DNA of 64,000 bases from Pseudobutyrivibrio ruminis DSM 9787 (GCF_900218035.1 NZ_OBMR01000004.1:124001-188000), one strand, 5' to 3'. Shown: positions 1 to 10,120, counted from the stretch's first letter. Translations and numbers: made by a program. Notes: generated by a model from the sequence alone, not told the origin.

Positions 1-1430
1 GTAAATCTTTCTGATGCTAAAATATCCTTTAGAACATTTCCAGGGCCAACGCTTGGAAGCTGATTTTCATCACCTACGAGGATAAGTCTGGTACCCGGCG
101 AAATAGCCTTTAGCAAGGAATACATCAATGAAACGTCTACCATGGACATCTCGTCGATGATGATTACATCACACTCAAGAGGATTCTCCTCATTACGGTC
201 GAATCTGGCAAAAGATGTGACGCTATCATCGTCATTCATGTTTCCTGCAACCTCAAGCATACGATGAATTGTTCTGGCCTCGTAGCCGGTGGCCTCACTC
301 ATTCGCTTTGCCGCGCGGCCAGTAGGCGCACCTAGGAAGATATTGTAGCCCTGGTCCTCAAACAGCTTAATCATTGTAGTGATAGTGGTGGTTTTACCTG
401 TACCTGGTCCACCAGTAAGTACGAAAAAGCCTCGCTCTGCTGCAGCAATTACAGCATTCTTCTGAAGCACATCAAGCTCAACATTTTCTTCTATTTCGAT
501 TCTTCGGATAGTGTTTGAAAGGTCTTCTTTATCGACGCTATATTTCACATCCAGCTCGCGAAGCATGCCGGCGATTGACTCTTCCATGCGATAGAATGCC
601 TTTGAATACACCTGACGATTACCCTCAACATCCTTTTTTATAATAATCTTGCTATCCATAGCAAGGTTCATAATCTGGGCATCGATTGTAGCTTCATCCA
701 CCTTTAGCAAATCCTGTGACATGTGGTTCAGTGTCTCGATAGGAAGATAGGTATGTCCCATTCCAGCGCCCTGGCCAAGTATATATTGAATACCACCCTT
801 GATTCGGAATTCAGAGTCCACCTTTATGCCCACCTGGCTTGCGATTTCATCTGCAGTTTTAAATCCGATTCCCGAAATTTCATCTGCAAGCTTGTATGGA
901 TTTGTCTGTATTACATTGTAGATTTCATTGCCGAAACGATTGTAGATTTTGATAGCCTTATTGCCGTGAAGGCCGTATTTATCAAGAAAAATAATGGCAT
1001 TTCGGATATCCTTGGCTCCAACAATCTGGTCAGAAATTTCCATAGCCTTTGTGATAGAAATGCCCTTTACCTCCGCAAGACGCTCAGGCTCGTCCTCTAT
1101 GATTCTGAAGGTATCAGCACCGAACTTCTTTACCACTCTGGCTGCAAGCTTTGGGCCGATACCCTTGATAGCTCCTGAGCCTAAATATCTTTCCATGGAA
1201 AGCTCATCTGCTGGTGCCTCCACCTCATAGCTGGCCACCTTGAACTGCCTGCCGTAGGTTGGATGTTCCACAAATTCTCCACGAAGGAGAAGATTCTCAC
1301 CTTCTCCAATTACAGGAAAAAGTCCTGTACATGTGAGCAAATCGTCGTCTGCCACAAAGTCCAGAACTGTGTATCCATTATCTGTATTTCTAAAAATTAT
1401 GTTTTCTACGTAACCCGTTAATTCTTCCAT
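1..1430 (-). CDS. recD2: RecD2-type ATP-dependent DNA helicase, C-terminal part missing at window edge
   Basis: The minus-strand frame is open from an ATG at 1430 to the window edge and gives about 476 residues of a RecD/TraA-family superfamily 1B helicase, a 5'-3' DNA unwinding enzyme of repair. The N-terminus (MEELTGYVENIIFRN) is the small OB-like domain of RecD2, followed by helix-hairpin-helix repeats (GAIKGIGPKLAARVV, DEISGIGFKTADEI). The motor domain shows Walker A GGPGTGKTTT near residue 345 and Walker B DVIIIDEMSMVD. RecBCD RecD lacks this N-terminal extension, so RecD2 is preferred. The motor's second half lies outside the window. No Shine-Dalgarno precedes the ATG, and an intrinsic terminator of the upstream gene ends only about 18 bp away; see the promoter entry. 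Confidence 0.93.
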   Translation of the reverse strand, partial: MEELTGYVENIIFRNTDNGYTVLDFVADDDLLTCTGLFPVIGEGENLLLRGEFVEHPTYGRQFKVASYEVEAPADELSMERYLGSGAIKGIGPKLAARVVKKFGADTFRIIEDEPERLAEVKGISITKAMEISDQIVGAKDIRNAIIFLDKYGLHGNKAIKIYNRFGNEIYNVIQTNPYKLADEISGIGFKTADEIASQVGIKVDSEFRIKGGIQYILGQGAGMGHTYLPIETLNHMSQDLLKVDEATIDAQIMNLAMDSKIIIKKDVEGNRQVYSKAFYRMEESIAGMLRELDVKYSVDKEDLSNTIRRIEIEENVELDVLQKNAVIAAAERGFFVLTGGPGTGKTTTITTMIKLFEDQGYNIFLGAPTGRAAKRMSEATGYEARTIHRMLEVAGNMNDDDSVTSFARFDRNEENPLECDVIIIDEMSMVDVSLMYSLLKAISPGTRLILVGDENQLPSVGPGNVLKDILASERF

Positions 1431-1437
1431 GGGTACA

Positions 1438-1446
1438 ATAATAGCA
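1438..1446 (-). promoter_or_regulatory. Extended -10 promoter of recD2, predicted leaderless transcript
   Basis: On the minus strand TGCTATTAT is an extended -10 (TG-N-TATTAT) ending 7 nt before the ATG at 1430. Transcription would start at or one base before the start codon. This agrees with the absence of a ribosome site and with the terminator just upstream, which leaves no room for a longer leader. No convincing -35 is seen. This is inference from spacing. Confidence 0.4.
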
Positions 1447-1447
1447 T

Positions 1448-1479
1448 AAAAAAACACCGCGTACTATATGTACGCGGTG
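1448..1479 (-). terminator. Intrinsic terminator after the rod-binding protein gene
   Basis: A perfect 10-bp stem (CACCGCGTAC at 1455-1464 with GTACGCGGTG at 1470-1479, loop of 5) is followed on the minus strand by seven U residues (A-run 1448-1454). It sits directly after the stop of the gene at 1484 and closes the mbl-flhO-flhP operon. Confidence 0.85.
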
Positions 1480-1483
1480 GTCA

Positions 1484-1942
1484 TTATGCTAAAACTTCTG
1501 TCACTTTTGACGCGTTTGTCTGTGCGATGTCTTCTGAAACTGTGGCTGCGTCAACACCTGCGGATTCTGTCTGAGCGCCTGTTGTTCCGGTAATTCCATA
1601 GTTGCGCATAATCTGCTCAACAAAATCATCTGTTACATCTCCACCGATTTGGTCTACAAGCTGAGATGCAACCTCTGTGATTGCTTTGTCCATATACAAA
1701 TCCTTGTACATCGACATATTTGTGTCTTTGTTTTCTTCGTCTTCGTTTACAAAAGACTCCTTAACCTGTTTTACAACCTGCTCCATCATGTAAGTCTCGA
1801 AGCTTTTTACAGCCTCTTCGATTTCTTCTCTTGATGAATTCTGGGAAATGTTGCCAATTGATTTGGCAGTTGTTTCCGCTGTTGCTTTTGCCTGGTTGGT
1901 GTATTGCGATTGCAAATACGTATTCATACTCGTTAAATCCAT
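1484..1942 (-). CDS. Flagellar rod-binding protein, FlgJ N-terminal domain type
   Basis: A 152-residue protein whose centre (about 40-110) matches the rod-binding domain of FlgJ: SFETYMMEQVVKQVKE, then MSMYKDLYMDKAITEVA. In FlgJ this domain caps and helps assemble the flagellar rod in the periplasm or wall zone; the muramidase half found in proteobacterial FlgJ is absent, as is usual in Firmicutes. The N- and C-termini are low-complexity, rich in Thr, Ala and Gln. It follows flhP after 90 bp and is the last gene of the operon, which supports a role in the flagellar basal body. A GGGGG ribosome site lies 8 nt before the ATG. Function is inferred from the domain pattern and position. Confidence 0.7.
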   Translation of the reverse strand: MDLTSMNTYLQSQYTNQAKATAETTAKSIGNISQNSSREEIEEAVKSFETYMMEQVVKQVKESFVNEDEENKDTNMSMYKDLYMDKAITEVASQLVDQIGGDVTDDFVEQIMRNYGITGTTGAQTESAGVDAATVSEDIAQTNASKVTEVLA

Positions 1943-2006
1943 TTCTCAATCCCCCTATTAGATAGATTTGGCATCATCCGCATCCCCTCTTCTATCAGCT
2001 AGTTAA

Positions 2007-2023
2007 CCTACGCTCCGCGTAGG
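2007..2023 (-). other. Short stem-loop between flhP and the rod-binding gene
   Basis: CCTACGC and GCGTAGG form a 7-bp stem with a 3-nt loop just after the flhP stop. No U-run follows, so it is not a clear terminator; it may be a 3' stabilising hairpin within the operon. Confidence 0.45.
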
Positions 2024-2032
2024 CTTGTTACT

Positions 2033-2851
2033 TTATCTCTTAAGGTTATTAGCCTGCTCCAACATGGTGTCTGAAGTAGTAATTGCCTTTGAGTTCATTT
2101 CATATGCACGCTGTGAGATGATAAGATTTACCATTTCATCTGCAACGTTAACATTTGAGCCTTCCAAGTAGTTCTGGAAAACAGAACTTCTGATAACTCC
2201 GTTTGTGTTCCATTCTGAAACTGGCTCGCCAGAAGCTACTGTCTCATCATATAAGTTTTCACCGATTTTTGAAAGACCAACTCTGTTTGTAAACTGATAC
2301 AAAGCAATTGACTGGCCCGTATTGGTGTATGTACCATCAGGATTTCTATATGAAACAGATGCATCATCTGGGTTTACTGTAAATCCATTTTCACCAGCTG
2401 TGGCTGGAAGTGTGATAGGACGTCCTGCCTGATCTAGTACCTTGTAGCCTTCAGCTGTAGTAAGAACCTTCGCTCCGGTGTTGTCGATAGCCCATGTGAA
2501 GTTACCATTTCTGGTGTAGTGAGTTTCCTCACCATCCTGTACAGCAAAGAAGCCTTCGCCTGTGATGCACATCGCTGTATTGCTATCATTTGCCTGCTGT
2601 GGTCCCTGTGTAAAGTTAGAGTTGATTGATGCAACTCTTGTACCAAGTCCAACCTGTGCGCTAGTAGGTTTTGCCTCACCCTCTGCGTTTGTGCTGGTTG
2701 CCTGGAGTGTTTGATATAGTAAAGTCTTGAACTGTGTATTCTGAGCTTTATATGCTGTGGTGTTAACATTTGCAAGGTTATTTGCAATTGTGTCTACTGA
2801 TGTCTGCTGACTCTTCATTCCTGAAGCTGCAGCCCACAAAGATCTCATCAT
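2033..2851 (-). CDS. flhP: Flagellar distal-rod / hook-basal body protein FlgG family (FlhP-like)
   Basis: A 272-residue member of the FlgG/FlhP family of flagellar rod proteins. The N-terminus has the basal-body rod signature (SGMKSQQTSVDTIANNLANV) and the C-terminus the matching helix (NVADEMVNLIISQRAYEMNS) that packs with it in the assembled rod; the middle is the variable beta domain. FlgG forms the distal rod, exported through the flagellar type III apparatus, so no signal peptide is expected and none is seen. It lies 20 bp behind flhO. The order mbl-flhO-flhP is the one known from Bacillus subtilis, which is why FlhP is used rather than FlgG. AGGAGG precedes the start; a second ATG follows at once. 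Confidence 0.9.
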   Translation of the reverse strand: MMRSLWAAASGMKSQQTSVDTIANNLANVNTTAYKAQNTQFKTLLYQTLQATSTNAEGEAKPTSAQVGLGTRVASINSNFTQGPQQANDSNTAMCITGEGFFAVQDGEETHYTRNGNFTWAIDNTGAKVLTTAEGYKVLDQAGRPITLPATAGENGFTVNPDDASVSYRNPDGTYTNTGQSIALYQFTNRVGLSKIGENLYDETVASGEPVSEWNTNGVIRSSVFQNYLEGSNVNVADEMVNLIISQRAYEMNSKAITTSDTMLEQANNLKR

Positions 2852-2871
2852 AAGCTAATTCCTCCTAGAAA

Positions 2872-3678
2872 TTATACCTGGCCTACTTGATTAACTGTTT
2901 TATCAAGCGTTTCATCCTCGGCCTGAATCATTTTCTGGCCTGCCTCGTATGCTCTGGCTATGGTAATCATTGTAACCATTTCATCAACTACATTGACATT
3001 GGATGATTCAAGAACACCCTGCTCTATGTAGCCATTTTCCGCTTCTATTATTTCTCCTCCATCAATAAGTGAATAGAGGTTTTCGCCGTATTTATTGATG
3101 TAATCGTAATCAGCCACATCCACCAATCCGATTGTATCGACTTCCTCGCCATTCTGAGTGATTGTACCATCCTTCGATACTGCATATTCCAATGCTGGAT
3201 CAATCTGTACGTAATAGTCCTCTCCGTACTGTCCCGTCATGGCTCCCTCTGAATTGAGGAGGTAATCTCCGTTGGATGTTCTGATATAACCATCTGTGTC
3301 TACAGTGAAAGCACCATCTCGTGTGTACATGACTGATGTTTCACCAGCTTTGTTAGTGTAAGCAACTGCGAAGAATCCGCTTCCCGCAACTGCTAAATCT
3401 GAAGGTTTGTCGGTAATCTGGAATCCGCCCTGCTCCCAGTTAGTGTAAGTCTCTCCTACCTTTGTACCAAGAGAAATGTATCCGATTCCTTCTGGTCTGT
3501 TTGCAAGTGCTGATGTGTCCTTAATCTTGATTGCTAGGCGCTCGTCAAACGACTGTGCCACCATGCCTTCCTTTTTAAAGCCTGTAGTGTTGGAGTTGGC
3601 AAGGTTGTTAGTAATAGTATCAAGACGCTTCTGCTCATTAATCATGCCTGTATAGGCTGTATAGAGTCCTTTTACCAT
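2872..3678 (-). CDS. flhO: Flagellar hook-basal body protein FlgF/FlgG family (FlhO-like)
   Basis: A 268-residue flagellar rod protein paralogous to the next gene. The N-terminal rod motif (TGMINEQKRLDTITNNLANS) and C-terminal helix (NVVDEMVTMITIARAYEAGQ) are both intact, with a beta-rich middle containing GDYLLNSEG and similar turns. It is probably the proximal partner of FlhP in the rod (FlgF role). No signal peptide is present, as expected for type III export. It lies between the mbl-like gene and flhP, 150 bp after the former, with GGGAG before the ATG. The assignment to FlhO over FlgF rests on the conserved mbl-flhO-flhP order; the two families are hard to separate by sequence alone. Confidence 0.85.
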   Translation of the reverse strand: MVKGLYTAYTGMINEQKRLDTITNNLANSNTTGFKKEGMVAQSFDERLAIKIKDTSALANRPEGIGYISLGTKVGETYTNWEQGGFQITDKPSDLAVAGSGFFAVAYTNKAGETSVMYTRDGAFTVDTDGYIRTSNGDYLLNSEGAMTGQYGEDYYVQIDPALEYAVSKDGTITQNGEEVDTIGLVDVADYDYINKYGENLYSLIDGGEIIEAENGYIEQGVLESSNVNVVDEMVTMITIARAYEAGQKMIQAEDETLDKTVNQVGQV

Positions 3679-3751
3679 GGAGTCTCCCTTCTTTTAGACT
3701 TGGTTATAATACTCTCCATCTCTTTTATCGGTTTTCTGAAAAATAAAATTA

Positions 3752-3806
3752 ACCCCTTTTATGGAAAAATATTATTCTTCATAATCATTTTACCATATAA
3801 AGGGGT
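3752..3806 (-). terminator. Possible attenuating terminator between mbl and flhO
   Basis: ACCCCTTTTATGG (3752-3764) and CCATATAAAGGGGT (3793-3806) pair across a 28-nt loop, and U-rich sequence follows on the minus strand. The large loop makes it weaker than the other terminators here. It could lower flagellar gene expression relative to mbl. Confidence 0.4.
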
Positions 3807-3827
3807 CAAACATTCAATATTATTTAA

Positions 3828-4811
3828 TTAATCTCCTGCAAGAAGCTCAACATAGCGACCTGTACCGATAGCTACACATGTCATTGCCTCATCAGCAGTC
3901 ATTGTGTTGATGCCTGTGCGGTCCTCGATAAGCTCCTCAAGACCACGAAGAAGGGCACCACCACCTGTAAGAACGATACCTCTGTCTGCAACATCGGCTG
4001 CAAGCTCTGGTGGAGTCTTCTCGAGAACTGAGTGAATAGCCTCAACGATCTGCATTGTAGATTCCTTGAGAGCTTCCTCTGTCTCCTCTGAAGAAACAGT
4101 GATTGTCTTTGGAAGACCTGAAACAAGGTTACGTCCTCTAACGTCCATAGTCTCTGCCTCGCCAAGTGGGAAGCAACGACCGATCTTGATCTTGATATCC
4201 TCGGCTGTACGCTCACCGATAAGAAGGTTGTGCTTCTTTCTCATATAACGAACGATAGCCTCGTCGAAATCATCACCAGCAACCTTGATAGATGTGCTGA
4301 CTACTGAGCTTCCAAGTGAGATAACTGCGATATCTGCTGTACCACCACCGATATCTACGATCATATTTCCCATAGGAAGGGAAATGTCGATACCAGCACC
4401 GATAGCTGCTGCGATAGGCTCCTCAATAATAGAAACCTCACGAGCACCTGCTGCAAAAGCTGCATCCTCAACGGCACGCTTCTCAACCTCTGTAGCACCA
4501 GAAGGAACACAAACAGCAATACGAGGCTTACGATAGCTCTTCTTGCCCATTGCCTTCTGAACGAAGTACTTAATCATTTTCTCTGTAACTGTGTAGTCAG
4601 AGATAACACCCTGACGAAGTGGACGAACTGCCACGATATTACCAGGAGTACGTCCAATCATAAGACGTGCCTCCTCGCCGATTTCCTTAATCTTATTAGT
4701 ATCTCTATCAAAAGCCACAACTGAAGGCTCTTTTAAAACAACGCCCTTGCCCTTTGCATATACAAGAACGCTTGCTGTACCCAAATCAATTCCGATATCT
4801 GATGCTGCCAT
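3828..4811 (-). CDS. mbl: Rod-shape-determining actin homologue MreB/Mbl
   Basis: A 327-residue bacterial actin that polymerises under the membrane and guides lateral wall synthesis. All nucleotide-binding motifs are visible: phosphate 1 loop (DIGIDLGTASVLVYAKGKG, residues 5-23), connect 1 (PSGATEVEKRAVEDAAFAAG), phosphate 2 (MIVDIGGGTADIAVISLG) and the adenosine motif (GIVLTGGGALLRGLE). The length is typical. Its place directly upstream of flhO-flhP is the arrangement of mbl in Bacillus, so Mbl is preferred to the mreBCD-borne MreB; no mreC or mreD follows. AAGGA lies before the ATG and a good promoter lies about 70 bp upstream. Confidence 0.93.
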   Translation of the reverse strand: MAASDIGIDLGTASVLVYAKGKGVVLKEPSVVAFDRDTNKIKEIGEEARLMIGRTPGNIVAVRPLRQGVISDYTVTEKMIKYFVQKAMGKKSYRKPRIAVCVPSGATEVEKRAVEDAAFAAGAREVSIIEEPIAAAIGAGIDISLPMGNMIVDIGGGTADIAVISLGSSVVSTSIKVAGDDFDEAIVRYMRKKHNLLIGERTAEDIKIKIGRCFPLGEAETMDVRGRNLVSGLPKTITVSSEETEEALKESTMQIVEAIHSVLEKTPPELAADVADRGIVLTGGGALLRGLEELIEDRTGINTMTADEAMTCVAIGTGRYVELLAGD

Positions 4812-4880
4812 GTTATTATCCTTTCTAATTCTAATCTATTCTACTGCCTTATCGGCAGAATTGCGCATTTTCACGTTTCT

Positions 4881-4908
4881 ATTATAAACGAATTATTTCA
4901 TTATTCAA
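4881..4908 (-). promoter_or_regulatory. Sigma-A promoter of the mbl-flhO-flhP operon
   Basis: The minus strand reads TTGAAT, 16 bp, TATAAT, with the -10 at 4881-4886 and the -35 at 4903-4908. The start of transcription would be near 4874, leaving a leader of about 60 nt before mbl. Confidence 0.75.
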
Positions 4909-4910
4909 GT

Positions 4911-4937
4911 AAAAAAAAGCCAGCGTAAAACGCTGGC
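4911..4937 (-). terminator. Intrinsic terminator downstream of uvrA
   Basis: GCCAGCG (4919-4925) pairs with CGCTGGC (4931-4937) around a 5-nt loop, and eight A residues at 4911-4918 give a U-run on the minus strand. A further hairpin, GCGACC/GGTCGC at 4954-4977, lies between it and the uvrA stop. Confidence 0.85.
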
Positions 4938-5113
4938 GTAATTCTCGGGGAGTGCGACCAAAGTCTCCTTCGGTCGCTGAGTTATGAAAAATTTGGTATT
5001 AGCTTTCCGCTAGTACATGAAGTAATATACAGTGCTTATGTGATGGCTATGTGAAGATTTGTGAAAAAATATAACTAAACTCCAATCTTCCTCACCTCTG
5101 CGAACGTGCGGTT

Positions 5114-7936
5114 TTATATATAATCTTTCAAATATTGCCCCGTATAACTCTTTTTTACCTTTACGATGTCTTCTGGTGTACCCTTAGCTATAACAGTTCC
5201 GCCACGATCACCTCCATCTGGACCCATGTCAATTATGTAGTCTGCACACTTAATAACATCAAGGTTGTGCTCGATTACTACGACTGTGTTTCCTGAGTCA
5301 GATAGCTTGCGCATGATTTCAACAAGCTTATTTACATCGTCAAAATGAAGACCAGTAGTTGGCTCGTCCAGGATGTAGATTGTCTTGCCTGTAGCACGAC
5401 GTGAAAGCTCTGTAGCAAGCTTGATTCGTTGGGCCTCTCCACCTGAAAGTGTGGTGCTTGGTTGTCCAAGCTTGATGTAGCCAAGACCTACATCATACAG
5501 TGCCTGGATTTTATTAAGAATGCTTGGAACATTTTTGAAGAATTCCACAGCCTCTTCAACTGTCATATCAAGCACATCGTAAATTGTCTTACCCTTATAA
5601 TGAACCTCCAAAGTCTCTCGGTTGTAACGCTTGCCGCCGCAGACTTCACAAGGAACATAAACATCTGGAAGGAAGTGCATCTCGATTTTGATGATACCAT
5701 CTCCTGAGCAGGCTTCACATCGGCCGCCCTTTACGTTGAAGGAGAATCTTCCTTTATTGTATCCGCGCTCCTTCGCCTCAGTTGTTCCAGCAAACAAATC
5801 ACGAATCAAATCAAACACACCTGTGTAAGTAGCAGGGTTAGAACGTGGTGTACGTCCGATTGGAGACTGGTCGATATCGATAACCTTATCAAGGGCCTCT
5901 GTTCCAATAATATCATCGTGCTTTCCAGATACTTTTCTGGCACGATTCAGGCGCTTTGCCAAATCCTTGTAAAGAATCTCATTTACAAGAGAGCTCTTTC
6001 CTGAACCAGACACACCGGTAACAACTGTCATGATTCCAAGAGGAATATCAACGTCGATATTTTTAAGGTTATGCTCGCGGGCGCCCTTGATAGTAAGCCA
6101 TCCCTTTGGCTCGCGGCGCTCCTTTGGAACAGGGATGCAAAGCTTGCCACTAAGATACTGACCGGTGATAGATTCTGGACATGCCATAATCTCCTCTGGT
6201 GTACCAGCGGCGATGACTTCTCCACCGTCCTTGCCGGCGCGAGGACCGATATCCACAAGATAATCCGCAGCGCGCATAGTATCAGCGTCGTGTTCTACTA
6301 CGATCAGCGTATTTCCAAGGTCTCTGAGGCCTTTGAGGGATGCTAATAACTTATCGTTATCTTTTTGATGAAGACCAATAGATGGCTCATCCAAGATGTA
6401 GGCTACGCCAACAAGACCTGAACCAATCTGTGTTGCAAGACGGATTCGCTGTGCCTCTCCACCTGAAAGTGTGGCTGTTGCACGGCTAAGTGTAAGATAA
6501 TCCAGGCCAACATCTACCATGAACTTCAGACGAGCCTTGATTTCCTTCAAGACAACTGCACCGATTTTTTTCTGCTGCTCTGTAAGATTGAGACCGTCAA
6601 TCATTTCGTACAATTCACGGACAGGATACTGAGTCATTTCGAAAATGTTTTTATCATCCAAAGTAACTGCAAGCGATTCCTTCTTCAGACGCTGACCATG
6701 ACAGCATGGACAATCGCTGTAGAACATGAACTCCTCGTACTCTTTCTTTGCAGACTCTGAATATGTCTCTTTATATCTACGGCTAACATTTTCGATAAGG
6801 CCTTCGAATACGGTAGGGTACACTCCGCGGCCTCGTTGGCCTTCGTAATGAACATCTACTGACTTGTCGAATCCATGGATGAACATGTGGCGAATCTTCT
6901 CAGGGAGCTCCTTGTATGGAGTGTCGAGAGAAAACTTGTATTCCTTGGCAAGTGCCTCAAGCAAAGCGTGAGCAAAGCTTGTGGATTTGTTGGATGACTG
7001 CCAACCGATAACCTGAACTGCCCCCTCATTGAAAGAAAGGCTCTTGTCAGGAATCATTAAGTCCTCATCAAACTCCATCTTGTATCCAAGACCGAAGCAC
7101 TCTGGACAGGCACCAAATGGATTGTTGAAGGAGAAGCTTCGTGGCTCCACCTCATCAATGCTGATTCCACAATCAGGACATGAGAATCCCTCAGAGAAAT
7201 TGATTGGTTCGCCGTCGATTACATCAACAATCATCAATCCTTCAGCCAGCTTGAGCACTGCTTCAATGGAATCTGTAAGACGCTTTTCAATGCCTTCCTT
7301 TATAACAAGTCGGTCAACAACGATTTCAATGTTGTGCTTTATATTTTTATCAAGCTTTATCTCTTCGGATAAATCGTAAACATTGCCATCTACATTTACA
7401 CGAACATAGCCTGATTTCTTTGCCTTTTCAAAAAGCTTTTCATGTGTACCCTTTCGTCCACGGACAACTGGGGCAAGAAGCTGAATCTTTGTGCGTTCTG
7501 GAAGTGCCATAATGGCATCAACCATCTGGTCTACAGTCTGTTTGCTGATTGGCTTGCCGCAATTTGGACAGTGAGGCACACCGCATCGAGCGTAAAGCAG
7601 ACGCATGTAGTCATAAATCTCTGTAACAGTGCCGACTGTAGAACGTGGGTTATGGTTGGTGCTTTTCTGATCAATTGAGATGGCAGGTGGCATACCTTCC
7701 ATGTGCTCTACATTTGGCTTTTCCATCTGGCCAAGGAACTGACGGGCATAGGAAGAAAGTGACTCCATATAGCGGCGCTGACCCTCGGCAAAAATTGTAT
7801 CGAATGCCAACGAAGATTTACCTGAGCCTGATAATCCCGTGAGAACAACAAATTCATCACGAGGAATATCTAGGCTGACATTTTTCAGGTTATGCTCATT
7901 GGCACCCTTTATTTTTATGTATTTTCTTTCTTTCAT
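5114..7936 (-). CDS. uvrA: Excinuclease ABC subunit A
   Basis: A 940-residue UvrA, the DNA-damage sensor ATPase of nucleotide excision repair, acting as a dimer that loads UvrB. Two ABC modules are present: Walker [15 protein letters not shown] (about 34-47) and [13 protein letters not shown], each with an LSGGEAQRI signature ([30 protein letters not shown]) and a D-loop ([24 protein letters not shown]). Zinc-finger cysteine pairs are intact ([37 protein letters not shown]). The length is standard. It lies 54 bp behind uvrB and shares its promoter. GAGG precedes the ATG. Confidence 0.98.
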   Translation of the reverse strand: MKERKYIKIKGANEHNLKNVSLDIPRDEFVVLTGLSGSGKSSLAFDTIFAEGQRRYMESLSSYARQFLGQMEKPNVEHMEGMPPAISIDQKSTNHNPRSTVGTVTEIYDYMRLLYARCGVPHCPNCGKPISKQTVDQMVDAIMALPERTKIQLLAPVVRGRKGTHEKLFEKAKKSGYVRVNVDGNVYDLSEEIKLDKNIKHNIEIVVDRLVIKEGIEKRLTDSIEAVLKLAEGLMIVDVIDGEPINFSEGFSCPDCGISIDEVEPRSFSFNNPFGACPECFGLGYKMEFDEDLMIPDKSLSFNEGAVQVIGWQSSNKSTSFAHALLEALAKEYKFSLDTPYKELPEKIRHMFIHGFDKSVDVHYEGQRGRGVYPTVFEGLIENVSRRYKETYSESAKKEYEEFMFYSDCPCCHGQRLKKESLAVTLDDKNIFEMTQYPVRELYEMIDGLNLTEQQKKIGAVVLKEIKARLKFMVDVGLDYLTLSRATATLSGGEAQRIRLATQIGSGLVGVAYILDEPSIGLHQKDNDKLLASLKGLRDLGNTLIVVEHDADTMRAADYLVDIGPRAGKDGGEVIAAGTPEEIMACPESITGQYLSGKLCIPVPKERREPKGWLTIKGAREHNLKNIDVDIPLGIMTVVTGVSGSGKSSLVNEILYKDLAKRLNRARKVSGKHDDIIGTEALDKVIDIDQSPIGRTPRSNPATYTGVFDLIRDLFAGTTEAKERGYNKGRFSFNVKGGRCEACSGDGIIKIEMHFLPDVYVPCEVCGGKRYNRETLEVHYKGKTIYDVLDMTVEEAVEFFKNVPSILNKIQALYDVGLGYIKLGQPSTTLSGGEAQRIKLATELSRRATGKTIYILDEPTTGLHFDDVNKLVEIMRKLSDSGNTVVVIEHNLDVIKCADYIIDMGPDGGDRGGTVIAKGTPEDIVKVKKSYTGQYLKDYI

Positions 7937-7990
7937 TTTCTTTTCCTCATAAAAACGACTTGTTTTACAAGTCTATCCTGCAAGCTACCA

Positions 7991-9979
7991 TTACTCTTCA
8001 TACATATCTCTAAGCATGTTTTTAAGCTCAACCATCTTGTCACGATATTCTGCGGCAGCTTCGAAGTTAAGCTCTGTGGCGGCTTTCTTCATCTTCTTCT
8101 GAATGTCGCCAATCAGCTTCTCAAGCTCCTGCTTGTTCATCTCTTCAGGATCCTTCTTGAACTGCATCTCCTTGTGAGCGATTTCCTTAGAAATAGAAAT
8201 AAGCTCACGGACTGATTTTTGTATTGTCTGCGGAGTGATGCCATGCTCCTTGTTGTAAGCCTTTTGGATTTCTCTACGACGCTCTGTCTCGGAGATGGCC
8301 TTTTCCATGGATTCTGTCATGGTATCTGCGTACATGATAACGTGACCCTCGGAATTTCGAGCGGCACGGCCAATTGTCTGAATCAGCGAACGCTCACTTC
8401 GAAGGAAGCCCTCCTTATCAGCGTCGAGAATGGCAACAAGTGTGATTTCCGGAATGTCCAATCCCTCCCTAAGAAGGTTGATTCCAACCAGAACATCAAA
8501 CACATCCAGTCGCAAATCCCTGATGATTTCTGCACGCTCCATGGTATCAATATCGGAGTGCATGTATTTTACTCTAACTCCAAGCTCTGCCAGATAATCT
8601 GTTAAATCCTCTGCCATTCGCTTGGTGAGAGTTGTAATCATTACCTTATTTTTCTTTTCAACTTCCTTCTGGATTTCATTGAAAAGGTCATCTATCTGCC
8701 CCTCAACTGGGCGCACCTCAACCTCTGGATCAAGAAGACCTGTTGGGCGTATAACCTGCTCTGTGCGAAGCAGCTCGTGCTCTTCCTCATAATCACCTGG
8801 TGTGGCTGACACAAACATAATCTGGTCAATTTTTGATTCGAACTCACCAAAGTTTAGAGGTCGGTTGTCGAGAGCTGATGGCAATCTGAAGCCATACTCA
8901 ACCAGCGTCTTTTTGCGGGCCTGGTCACCTGCAAACATACCACGAACCTGTGGCAATGTGATGTGACTCTCGTCCACTATAATAAGGAAGTCGTCGTTGA
9001 AATAATCAATCAAACACTTTGGTGGCTCCCCCGGCTGCTGATTCGTCATGTGGCGGCTGTAATTTTCGATGCCGGAGCAAAAGCCTGTTTCACGTAGCAT
9101 TTCAATATCGAAGTTTGTACGCTCTGCGATACGCTGAGCCTCAATAAGCTTATCCTCTGATTTAAAGAACTTCACTCTCTCATCCAGCTCTGCTTCGATG
9201 CTGGCACAAGCTGCGTTAATCTTGTCCTGAGGGATGACATAGTGGCTGGCTGGAAAAATCGCAACATGCTCTAGCTCTCGTTTCACCTGGCCTGTCATAA
9301 TATCTGTCTCGCAAATACGGTCGATTTCATCTCCGAAGAACTCGATCCGAATGCCGTAATCGCTGGTGTTAGCCGGGATAACCTCTAGCGTGTCACCGCG
9401 AACACGGAATGTGCCTCGGTCAAAATCCATGTCATTTCGCATGTACTGGATGTTTATCAATTCGTGAATAACATCGTCCCTGTCCTTCATATCTCCCGGG
9501 CGCAGACTAACCATCATGTTTTGGAAATCGTCCGGCTCGCCGATGCCGTAAATGCAAGAAACAGACGAGACAATAATTACATCTCGTCTTTCTGATAATG
9601 AAGCTGTGGCCGAAAGGCGCAGCTTGTCTATTTCATCATTAATTGAAGAATCCTTCGCGATGTATGTATCAGTGCTAGGCACATAGGCCTCTGGCTGATA
9701 ATAATCATAGTAAGACACAAAGTATTCCACAGCGTTCTCCGGGAAGAATTCCTTAAACTCGGAATACAGCTGGCCCGCCAAAGTCTTGTTGTGAGCAATG
9801 ATCAAGGTTGGCTTGTTGAGCTGCTCGATAACATTGGCCATGGTGAATGTCTTTCCAGAACCGGTAACGCCAAGAAGTGTCTGCATCTGGTTTCCTTCTT
9901 TGAAACCTCGCACCAAATCTGCGATTGCCTGAGGCTGGTCGCCTGTTGGCTTATATTCAGAATGTAATTTGAAATCCAT
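7991..9979 (-). CDS. uvrB: Excinuclease ABC subunit B
   Basis: A 662-residue UvrB, the helicase-like damage-verification subunit that receives DNA from UvrA and recruits UvrC. Seen: Walker [15 protein letters not shown] (38-51), the beta-hairpin that inserts at the lesion ([13 protein letters not shown]), DESH motif ([12 protein letters not shown]), helicase motif VI ([13 protein letters not shown]) and the C-terminal UVR motif that binds UvrC ([20 protein letters not shown]). It is the first gene of a uvrB-uvrA pair with its own strong promoter 45-70 bp upstream. No LexA-type box was recognised near it, though I could not scan for one systematically. Confidence 0.98.
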   Translation of the reverse strand: MDFKLHSEYKPTGDQPQAIADLVRGFKEGNQMQTLLGVTGSGKTFTMANVIEQLNKPTLIIAHNKTLAGQLYSEFKEFFPENAVEYFVSYYDYYQPEAYVPSTDTYIAKDSSINDEIDKLRLSATASLSERRDVIIVSSVSCIYGIGEPDDFQNMMVSLRPGDMKDRDDVIHELINIQYMRNDMDFDRGTFRVRGDTLEVIPANTSDYGIRIEFFGDEIDRICETDIMTGQVKRELEHVAIFPASHYVIPQDKINAACASIEAELDERVKFFKSEDKLIEAQRIAERTNFDIEMLRETGFCSGIENYSRHMTNQQPGEPPKCLIDYFNDDFLIIVDESHITLPQVRGMFAGDQARKKTLVEYGFRLPSALDNRPLNFGEFESKIDQIMFVSATPGDYEEEHELLRTEQVIRPTGLLDPEVEVRPVEGQIDDLFNEIQKEVEKKNKVMITTLTKRMAEDLTDYLAELGVRVKYMHSDIDTMERAEIIRDLRLDVFDVLVGINLLREGLDIPEITLVAILDADKEGFLRSERSLIQTIGRAARNSEGHVIMYADTMTESMEKAISETERRREIQKAYNKEHGITPQTIQKSVRELISISKEIAHKEMQFKKDPEEMNKQELEKLIGDIQKKMKKAATELNFEAAAEYRDKMVELKNMLRDMYEE

Positions 9980-10022
9980 AGTTTAGCCTTTCGGTTCAAT
10001 TGTACACAATCGTATGTAATGT

Positions 10023-10050
10023 ATTATAGCACAGCGGTATGATTAGTCAA
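10023..10050 (-). promoter_or_regulatory. Sigma-A promoter of uvrB-uvrA
   Basis: The minus strand reads TTGACT, 16 bp, TATAAT (-10 at 10023-10028, -35 at 10045-10050), starting transcription about 35 nt before the uvrB ATG. It is back to back with the plus-strand promoter at 10087. Confidence 0.75.
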
Positions 10051-10086
10051 ACATTTGTTTGTACCATCTCGTTTATGTTATTATAC

Positions 10087-10116
10087 TTGACAATTTTGTT
10101 TTATCTATGTTATATA
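10087..10116 (+). promoter_or_regulatory. Plus-strand promoter of a predicted small RNA
   Basis: A consensus -35 TTGACA (10087-10092) is followed after 18 bp by TATATA (10111-10116), or after 17 bp by TTATAT. The start would fall near 10121-10124. No ORF with a ribosome site follows; a terminator lies about 90 nt on. Confidence 0.65.
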
Positions 10117-10120
10117 TAAC

